9,643 nucleotides of DNA from Methanomassiliicoccaceae archaeon (GTDB lineage: Archaea; Thermoplasmatota; Thermoplasmata; Methanomassiliicoccales; Methanomethylophilaceae), in assembly GCA_009776695.1 (NCBI GenBank), contig WRNI01000050.1, positions 1 through 9,643 on the forward strand, given 5' to 3'. Every line of letters begins with the position of its first letter. The first letter of the stretch is position 1. Under the pieces are notes generated by a model. That model was given only the letters and a program-made list of their open reading frames with translations, searched no databases and was not told where the DNA came from. Shown in pieces: positions 5,366 through 9,643 of this stretch. A program made the translations under genes and the position numbers.

Positions 5366-5552
5366 CTGCTCACAGCAGAGCGCGGTTCTCCGCGTATGGA
5401 CCATTCGGGAGAGAGCATGGTAGCACTCCCCCTGTGGGCACTTTTATTCCGTGCTTTTGTTCAGCTTCCGCTGTGCTCCGTGAACCGTCGGTGAATTTGA
5501 CGGTGCCGTGAATTTTAGATCTTCTCTCGCTGTGAGCGCATTCTGTGCGCAC
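5366..5552 (+). ncRNA. Candidate structured RNA between two leftward operons
   Basis: This stretch without a credible gene folds strikingly. GCTCACAGCAGAG (5368-5380) pairs with CTCTCGCTGTGAGC (5524-5537): 9 plus 4 base pairs with one bulged C (5528). Inside lie hairpins CGCGG/CCGCG with a TTCT loop (5381-5394), a 10-position stem with a 6-base loop (5407-5432), GCAC/GTGC (5438-5454), CAGC/GCTG with TTCC loop (5462-5473) and ACCGTC/GACGGT (5484-5504). A further hairpin (5532-5552) competes with the outer helix. Strand is uncertain: G-U pairs favour the plus strand in three helices and the minus strand in one (5407-5432). On the plus strand a TATA-like element at 5338-5346 and a T5 tract at 5574-5578 would give an RNA of about 210 bases, overlapping the 3' end of pgk. 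I see no RNase P, SRP, tRNA or H/ACA signature. Confidence 0.4.
5407..5432 (-). terminator. Strong hairpin downstream of pgk
   Basis: On the minus strand, GGGGGAG pairs with CTCTCCC (one G-U), then a T-T mismatch, then GC/GC around a 6-base TACCAT loop. This is the most stable single hairpin of the 5351-5566 region and is better paired on the minus strand, so it could end or stabilise the GAPDH-pgk mRNA about 135 bases after the pgk stop. It could equally be an internal helix of the structured RNA proposed here. No U-tract follows. Confidence 0.3.
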
Positions 5553-5566
5553 GATGCGAACAAGGG

Positions 5567-6790
5567 TCAGAACTTTTTGAACGAGCAGCGGAGCGCCTCG
5601 ACCGCCGGTAATTCCTTTCCAAGGAGGAACGTCTCCAATGCTCCGCCCGCGGTGCTTACATACGAAAAGCGATCGGTAAGCTCGAACGCGTCGGCGGCAC
5701 CTATCGTATGGCCGCCGCCGATGACCGAGCGGCCTTTGTTCTCCGCCATTGCGCTCATCAGTTCTTTCGTGCCGATCCCGAAACCATCCTTTTCGTAAAG
5801 GCCGGCGGGACCGGACATGAACGATGTTCCCGATGAAGAGAGCACTTTTTTGAATTTGTCGATCGAATCATCACCGATGTCCAGCGCCGCCTCTTTCACG
5901 GGAAGGTCGCCTGTCAGCACGTTCGTTCTTTTTCCGTCGCGTTCAACGGCGACGTCCGTCGGTAAAAGTATGCGCTGTCCGTATTTCGTTAACATTTCCT
6001 TTGCCGCGCTTATGTTATCGTCGGTCATCTCCTCTTTCAGGAATTCAAGGCTCGCATCGCCTATATCGACGCCTCTCGCGTAAAGGAACGCGTTGCCGGC
6101 GAGTCCCGTTAATATCACGGTGTCGGCGACATTACTTCCGAGGACGTGGTCTATCATTTTAGGGACGTCGCCGAACTTGGCGCCGCCGAGAACGAACACC
6201 GACGGTCTTTTCGGTCCGTCGAATATCGCTTTCAGCGCTGATATCTCCTTTGTCATCAGCCTCCCGGATGCTGACGGAACTTTCGGCGGAAAACCGACGA
6301 GGGAGCACTGTGACCTGTGCGCCGCGCCGAACGCGTCGCATACGTAATAATCAATAAGCGGCAGAAGCTCCGTGACTAGCTCCGACGCAGCATGACCTTC
6401 CATGTTTAATTTCGCCGTTTCGCAGTCAAGGCCGCGGACGTTGTCCAGTAACAATACCTCACCGGAACGTAACGATCTTATGCTCTCTTTTGCTGTATCT
6501 CCGATCACGTCGTTAACATAACCGACGGGATGGTTCAGATGCCTTGACAGCCTTTTCGAATGCTGTTCCATCGGTATGAAGTCCCATTTTCCTTTTCTGC
6601 TCTGGTGCGCCAGTATGACGACCTTCGCTCTCTTTCCCATAAGTTCGCGAACGGTCGGTATGACGCTCCGTATCCTGGAGTCGTTTATTATCGTCAACGT
6701 AGTTTTATCAAGCGGGCAGTTTATGTCCACCCGTAACAGCACCGTCTTATCTTTGAAATTAAAATCCTCCAGCGTGTGGAAATCTTTCAT
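5567..6790 (-). CDS. pgk: Phosphoglycerate kinase
   Basis: A 407-residue cytosolic enzyme that interconverts 1,3-bisphosphoglycerate + ADP and 3-phosphoglycerate + ATP. N-domain substrate motifs: RVDINCP (20-26), SRIR (38-41), AHQSRKG (61-67), DNVRG (116-120) and CDAFGAAHR (151-159). C-domain nucleotide motifs: LGGAKFGDV (201-209), PTDVAVE (277-283), GPAGLYE (327-333), the glycine-rich SVIGGGHT (355-362) and STAGGA (379-384). Length is that of archaeal enzymes and all key blocks are intact. The ATG at 6788-6790 is preceded by AAGGTG that overlaps the GAPDH stop codon and lies 7-8 bases away, and the gap between the genes is 11 bases, so the pair is an operon with coupled translation. It encodes the step after GAPDH; in an archaeal methanogen or heterotroph it would serve gluconeogenesis as well as glycolysis. 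Confidence 0.96.
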   Translation of the reverse strand: MKDFHTLEDFNFKDKTVLLRVDINCPLDKTTLTIINDSRIRSVIPTVRELMGKRAKVVILAHQSRKGKWDFIPMEQHSKRLSRHLNHPVGYVNDVIGDTAKESIRSLRSGEVLLLDNVRGLDCETAKLNMEGHAASELVTELLPLIDYYVCDAFGAAHRSQCSLVGFPPKVPSASGRLMTKEISALKAIFDGPKRPSVFVLGGAKFGDVPKMIDHVLGSNVADTVILTGLAGNAFLYARGVDIGDASLEFLKEEMTDDNISAAKEMLTKYGQRILLPTDVAVERDGKRTNVLTGDLPVKEAALDIGDDSIDKFKKVLSSSGTSFMSGPAGLYEKDGFGIGTKELMSAMAENKGRSVIGGGHTIGAADAFELTDRFSYVSTAGGALETFLLGKELPAVEALRCSFKKF

Positions 6791-6801
6791 TTCGAAGCAC
6801 C

Positions 6802-7827
6802 TTATATTCCCATTGCCTTATCAGTTCTCTTAACGGACGCGGTGGCATCCTCTTCTAATTTGCACATTGACCGTATGCAATCAACGATCTCCGGGATCAC
6901 GTCGCTCTCCTGATGTACCGCCTGATAATAGTAAAGCGTCCTGCCGACAACTTTCACACCGTCCTCCCAGACGATTATCTCGTACATGTCGCCCCTTGAG
7001 CGCCCTGTATCCCTCGCCAATTCCATGATCTGCGCCGTTGACTTCACACCGCTCTTGCCTCTGACAAGCCTTACGCGCGGTGTCTTCTTCCACAGCGTGA
7101 TAACATCCTCAGTAGTGATGTCCTTCTCAAGCTTGACGGTAACGGTGTGAAGATGCATCAGCGTCGTCGGTACTTTGACGGCCATCGTCTGGATGTTGAG
7201 CCAGGGCATTATGCTCTGCACGTCCGGCCCGTGGTGCGTCGGTATGCTTAACGACGGCTCGATGGCGTTGATCGGTCCCTTCTTGCTGTCGTTCGGGTCG
7301 GCGCTTCGTCTTATCAAAGTTGCGAATACCTCTTTGATCTTGAATTTTTTATCCAGAGGATAAAGCGTCCGTATCAGGCCGGTGGTGTTGCATGAGACGA
7401 CGCGTGAGAACTGCGCCCCCCACGATTCCTTGTAGTTCGCGGACGCGTTGAATGATATTCCGGTGAGGCTGTGGTCCTCCCCGCCCTGGAATATCGCTTT
7501 GATCCCGGCGTCCGTATATTCTTTCTTATACGATTCGGCAACGTCTCCGGGAGTGCAGTCTATCATGATGTCAACTTTTTTGTAAAGTTCTTTTATCGTC
7601 CCCGCAACTTTTATACCCGCCTTCCTGAATGTTTCTATTGCAGCGTCATCGGGAACGTACAACGGAATACCAAGATCATTTGCAACCGTTGCCTCGTACG
7701 TCGGCCTTGTCTTCGTTACGCCGACCACTTCCATATCTTCCTGGGCGCCGATCGCCGTCGCCGCCCTCTTCCCTATCGTCCCGTACCCGTTTATGCCCAC
7801 TTTGACCTTCTTCACGCGATCACTCAT
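6802..7827 (-). CDS. gap: Type II (archaeal) glyceraldehyde-3-phosphate dehydrogenase
   Basis: A 341-residue phosphorylating GAPDH that interconverts glyceraldehyde 3-phosphate and 1,3-bisphosphoglycerate with NAD(P). The Rossmann fold starts with KVGINGYGTIGKR (9-21). The catalytic cysteine is C146 in VVSCNTTGLIRT (143-154), the archaeal type. IRRSADP and the THHGPDVQSIMPWL block are typical of the archaeal enzyme, which is only distantly related to the bacterial form. The start is the ATG at 7825-7827 (MSDRVKKVKVGING), which puts the Rossmann glycines where expected. The frame stays open for 144 codons upstream, but that extension has no family resemblance and would run antisense through the small gene at 8059-8220. 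Ends in TAA, 11 bases before pgk. Cofactor preference cannot be read with confidence. Confidence 0.96.
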   Translation of the reverse strand: MSDRVKKVKVGINGYGTIGKRAATAIGAQEDMEVVGVTKTRPTYEATVANDLGIPLYVPDDAAIETFRKAGIKVAGTIKELYKKVDIMIDCTPGDVAESYKKEYTDAGIKAIFQGGEDHSLTGISFNASANYKESWGAQFSRVVSCNTTGLIRTLYPLDKKFKIKEVFATLIRRSADPNDSKKGPINAIEPSLSIPTHHGPDVQSIMPWLNIQTMAVKVPTTLMHLHTVTVKLEKDITTEDVITLWKKTPRVRLVRGKSGVKSTAQIMELARDTGRSRGDMYEIIVWEDGVKVVGRTLYYYQAVHQESDVIPEIVDCIRSMCKLEEDATASVKRTDKAMGI

Positions 7828-7842
7828 CTGTGTATACGTTAA

Positions 7843-7856
7843 GGATAAGATAAGGT
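7843..7856 (-). promoter_or_regulatory. Possible TATA element of the gap-pgk operon
   Basis: On the minus strand an AT-rich ACCTTATCTTATCC, preceded by CAAAGCAA that could act as BRE, lies 20-30 bases upstream of the gap ATG. The implied start is at or close to the ATG, so the mRNA may be leaderless, and no Shine-Dalgarno is seen. The match to the consensus is poor. Confidence 0.3.
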
Positions 7857-8044
7857 TTGCTTTGAACGGACGGCCGATCGAACGGCCTGTGAATGTCACG
7901 CCGCCCGTGCCGGCCGTGCGCGCAGGACGCTCGTTCCATGTCCGTGCGGCAACCCACAAGAAATTACTGTTGGTTCGGACGGGGCGAAGATCAAAACGCG
8001 AAGCGGGTCCCGATAATTTTTTCTGCCGAAGAACATTCGCCGAT

Positions 8045-8051
8045 GGAGGTG
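8045..8051 (+). promoter_or_regulatory. Near-perfect Shine-Dalgarno of the 53-residue ORF
   Basis: GGAGGTG lies 7 bases before the ATG at 8059. It is the longest match to the 16S anti-Shine-Dalgarno sequence seen in the window and is the main evidence that this short ORF is translated. Confidence 0.75.
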
Positions 8052-8058
8052 GTTGAAA

Positions 8059-8220
8059 ATGAACAATAAGACGGTCGAGCAGGAGATCAATGAGATACGG
8101 ATCAAAATATACGAAGAGACCAAGGATCTGACGCCGGAACAATATACTGAGCGTGTCAGGAAGATCGGAGAGGCCGCCGCAGAAAAATATGGTTTTCAGC
8201 GTGTTGCCGTAATAAGATGA
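8059..8220 (+). CDS. Small conserved-looking charged protein, 53 residues, function unknown
   Basis: ORF of 53 codons plus TGA, too short for many gene finders, with GGAGGTG at optimal spacing. The protein begins MNNKTVEQEINEIRIKIYEE and continues with TKDLTPEQYTERVRK and ends EKYGFQRVAVIR. It should form two charged helices (about 5-22 and 26-43) joined by a LTPEQ N-cap, then a short strand. The pattern 'EIxxIRxxIYEETKxLTPEEYxxRxRK...KYGxxR' resembles, from memory, small proteins scattered through bacteria and archaea that are sometimes annotated antitoxin-like. I cannot confirm this and no toxin-like partner lies beside it: the next gene is the convergent deacetylase. It is divergent from gap and has its own promoter at most. 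No signal peptide or membrane segment. Coding status is fairly secure, function is not. Confidence 0.7.
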   Translation: MNNKTVEQEINEIRIKIYEETKDLTPEQYTERVRKIGEAAAEKYGFQRVAVIR

Positions 8221-8248
8221 ACAGAGGGCGGACGCGGACGTCTTTATC

Positions 8249-8282
8249 AGCGCCGGCACCGCAGAGCGTCAGGTCCGGCGCT
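8249..8282. terminator. Bidirectional hairpin between the small ORF and the histone deacetylase gene
   Basis: AGCGCCGG (8249-8256) pairs perfectly with CCGGCGCT (8275-8282). After a one-base bulge, ACC (8258-8260) pairs with GGT (8272-8274). The right arm touches the deacetylase stop codon (8282-8284), and the small ORF ends at 8220. The position between convergent genes fits a shared transcription end or mRNA 3' structure. No clear T-tract follows on either strand. Confidence 0.5.
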
Positions 8283-9268
8283 CAGAGGTCCCACTGCCCG
8301 CTGATATATTCTCTGACCTTCTTTATCTCGCGGAGCCCGTTGCTCTGCTCGCCTTTGTCTTCATTGTACTCAGGCTGTATCGTCCTTCCGTCGAGTATCG
8401 CGAGAACTCCGGCGACAACTTCCGCTGTCGCTCTCAGGTGATATCCGCCCTCGAGGACGAAGGCAATCTTCCCGTCCCTGCTCTCTTTTATGAGACGTTC
8501 GCATAATCCCACGTAGCCTTGGGTGTTCAGCAGCATATGCGAATGCGGGTCGCAGTAATGCGCGTCCACGCCGAGACATACAACAATCAGCTCGGGAGCG
8601 AATTTTCGTAGTATAGGGATGGCGATGTCATCCATCGCCTTCTCGTACGTCCTGTTGCCGGAACCGGCGGGTATCGGGATGTTGACGTTGTATCTCGTTC
8701 CGGCGCCCGTTCCGATATCCTCTTTGGGGCCGGTCATCGGATATAAGCGATCTTCGTGGAAGTCTATCACAAGAATATCATCGCGCCCGTAGAATATCTC
8801 CTCGGTGCCGTTGCAGTGGTGAACATCAAGGTCGACTATCGCAGTCCTTACGTTAACGGCCTCCACCGCTATGGAAACGTTATTGAGATAGCAGAAGCCG
8901 CCCATCGAATTACGGCCGGCGTGATGCCCCGGAGGCCGCGTCACGGCGAACGCGGGCGTCCCGTTCACCGCCGTCCGTAAAGCGGTGACGGCGACGGACG
9001 CCGACAGCATAGCAAGCCCGTACGTCCCGTCCTTGAGGATCGTGTCAGGGTCTATCGGAATATTACCGCCTTTCTTCAGACGGTCAAGATGCTCTTTGGT
9101 ATGTACTTTAAGAACATCATCGTCGCCGATCATGACTGGAGATATAACATCCTTCCACAACCCCTCCTTTTCCAGTTTTTTCTTAAGAGTGCGCACTCTG
9201 AACGGTGACTCGGGATGCGTATCCCACTGTTCGTGCTCGACGAGCATATCATGATAGACTATCGCCAT
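8282..9268 (-). CDS. Histone deacetylase family protein (AcuC/class II-like)
   Basis: A 328-residue zinc-dependent deacetylase of the arginase/deacetylase fold, acting on acetyl-lysine or acetylated polyamines; the substrate is unknown. Motifs: TRPPGHHAG (110-118) with the catalytic His pair H115/H116, GFCYLNNV (124-131), DLDVHHCNGTEEIFY (146-160) with metal ligands D148 and H150, GVDAHYCDP (233-241) with third ligand D235, and LEGGY (272-276) with the transition-state tyrosine Y276. All catalytic residues are present. Start: the ATG at 9266-9268 is chosen because it lies about 13 bases after the predicted transcription start. The longer ORF from 9337 begins upstream of the TATA element and adds 23 residues without family resemblance. 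A weak GGAAG precedes the start. Divergent from the acetolactate synthase gene; convergent with the small ORF. Confidence 0.93.
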   Translation of the reverse strand: MAIVYHDMLVEHEQWDTHPESPFRVRTLKKKLEKEGLWKDVISPVMIGDDDVLKVHTKEHLDRLKKGGNIPIDPDTILKDGTYGLAMLSASVAVTALRTAVNGTPAFAVTRPPGHHAGRNSMGGFCYLNNVSIAVEAVNVRTAIVDLDVHHCNGTEEIFYGRDDILVIDFHEDRLYPMTGPKEDIGTGAGTRYNVNIPIPAGSGNRTYEKAMDDIAIPILRKFAPELIVVCLGVDAHYCDPHSHMLLNTQGYVGLCERLIKESRDGKIAFVLEGGYHLRATAEVVAGVLAILDGRTIQPEYNEDKGEQSNGLREIKKVREYISGQWDL

Positions 9269-9303
9269 GCCGTTACTTCCGGTGTGTTGTCGTATGATGA
9301 ATG

Positions 9304-9313
9304 ATATTAAATA
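9304..9313. promoter_or_regulatory. Single near-palindromic TATA element between two divergent genes
   Basis: TATTTAATAT on the minus strand, ATATTAAATA on the plus strand. It predicts starts near 9281 for the deacetylase (13-base leader) and near 9336 for acetolactate synthase (about 19-base leader containing its Shine-Dalgarno). It lies in the only AT-rich tract of the 86-base gap. Confidence 0.5.
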
Positions 9314-9354
9314 ATTATTAGTTCTCCGCAATGACATAAATCGGAAGGATACGC

Positions 9355-9643
9355 ATGAAAGGTTCTAGAGCGCTGCTGAAGATGCTTGAGGATAAAGGAG
9401 TGGAGACAATGTTCGGCTACCCGGGCGGACAGGTCATTCCGATATTCGACGAGATCCTCAACTCATCGGTAAGGCATGTGCTCGTAAGGCACGAGCAATG
9501 CGCTGCGCACATGGCCGACGGTTATGCGCGCGCTTCGGGAAGGCCCGGCGTGTGCCTCGCGACGTCCGGGCCGGGGGCAACGAATTTAGTGACGGGCGTC
9601 GCAACAGCATTCGCCGACTCGATACCGATGATCGTCCTTACGG
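9355..9643 (+). CDS. ilvB: Acetolactate synthase large subunit (N-terminal part, cut by window edge)
   Basis: The first 96 codons of a thiamine-diphosphate-dependent enzyme that joins two pyruvates to acetolactate (or pyruvate to 2-oxobutyrate), the first common step of branched-chain amino acid synthesis. Visible motifs: FGYPGG (20-25), the catalytic glutamate E47 in RHEQCAAHMADGYARASG (45-62), and SGPGATN (71-77), all in the N-terminal Pyr domain. The start is the ATG at 9355-9357, with GGAAGG (9343-9348) six bases upstream. A second AAAGGA further in is not a start signal because the family begins with the short helix seen here. The frame is open to the window end. Related enzymes of the same superfamily (sulfopyruvate decarboxylase, glyoxylate carboligase) cannot be fully excluded from the N-terminus, but the motif set fits IlvB best. 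Confidence 0.92.
   Translation, partial: MKGSRALLKMLEDKGVETMFGYPGGQVIPIFDEILNSSVRHVLVRHEQCAAHMADGYARASGRPGVCLATSGPGATNLVTGVATAFADSIPMIVLT

Larger units (their letters stand above)
7828..8058. other. Divergent intergenic region between gap and the small ORF
   Basis: About 230 bases without a supported gene. Contents: the weak gap TATA element at its left end; a small perfect hairpin GGCCG/CGGCC (7872-7887); a GC-rich centre with no clear structure; and CGATAATTTTTTC (8011-8022), whose position about 27 bases upstream of the Shine-Dalgarno at 8045 makes it a possible weak TATA element for the small ORF. No tRNA or repeat is apparent. Confidence 0.35.

Noticed and set aside
5407..5454. A possible tRNA, suggested by AGCATGGTAGCAC followed by CTGTGGG
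   Set aside because: The D-arm-like segment is really one side of a 10-position hairpin; no anticodon stem closes on CTGTGGG and there is no T-loop of the GGTTCGAATCC type or acceptor stem on either strand.
5370..5552. A 60-codon leftward ORF with a GTG start in the pgk downstream spacer
   Set aside because: No Shine-Dalgarno, a composition unlike the neighbours, and it coincides with the densely base-paired region, which explains its sequence better than a protein does.
5567..7827. Horizontal transfer of the gap-pgk pair
   Set aside because: Codon use, promoter style and archaeal-type enzyme sequences match the neighbours; nothing suggests a foreign origin and no mobile element is visible in the window.
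7828..8259. A 144-codon in-frame upstream extension of GAPDH
   Set aside because: The Rossmann fold begins normally at the ATG 7825-7827; the extension has no GAPDH-family resemblance and runs antisense through the small ORF at 8059-8220, which has a strong Shine-Dalgarno. An open frame in GC-rich antisense sequence is expected by chance.
9269..9337. A 23-residue N-terminal extension of the histone deacetylase from the ATG at 9335-9337
   Set aside because: It starts upstream of the only TATA element in the gap and lacks family resemblance; MAIVYHDMLVEHEQWDTHPE is a typical family N-terminus.

Overview
The window is archaeal. It carries genes found only in archaea or in the archaeal/eukaryotic lineage (aIF1A, RIO1 kinase, a Dim2/Pno1-type KH protein, Pus10, ribosomal protein L21e, RNA polymerase subunit Rpb4/RpoF, DUF655, type II GAPDH). 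It also has archaeal TATA boxes and a mix of Shine-Dalgarno-led and apparently leaderless starts. Base composition is moderate, roughly half GC. TGA ends 10 of the 12 complete genes, TAA one and TAG one. The style of aIF1A and the gene order would fit a member of Thermoplasmatota, possibly a methanogen of that phylum, but this is an inference that cannot be tested from the window.

Layout. Positions 5279 to 297, read leftward, form a tightly packed operon: aIF1A, RIO1, Dim2-like KH protein, Pus10, L21e, RpoF, DUF655 and RsmA/KsgA. Gaps are a few bases or 4-base ATGA overlaps. A terminator-like hairpin and a separate promoter then lead to a YchF-type GTPase (221 to 1, cut by the window edge). 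The operon joins translation initiation (aIF1A), late small-subunit maturation (RIO1, Dim2, KsgA/Dim1), tRNA modification (Pus10), a ribosomal protein and a polymerase subunit.

Positions 5347-5566 have no credible protein gene. They hold a dense series of hairpins enclosed by a 13-bp long-range helix and are the best candidate here for an undescribed structured RNA.

Positions 7827 to 5567, also leftward, carry type II GAPDH followed by phosphoglycerate kinase, a two-gene glycolytic/gluconeogenic operon. Divergent from it is a 53-residue rightward ORF (8059-8220) with a near-perfect Shine-Dalgarno sequence, of a small conserved-looking type that I cannot assign. It converges on a class II/AcuC-like histone deacetylase (9268 to 8282, leftward) with a long inverted repeat between them. 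The deacetylase and the acetolactate synthase large subunit (9355 onward, rightward, cut by the window edge) diverge from an 86-base gap with a single AT-rich, nearly palindromic TATA element.
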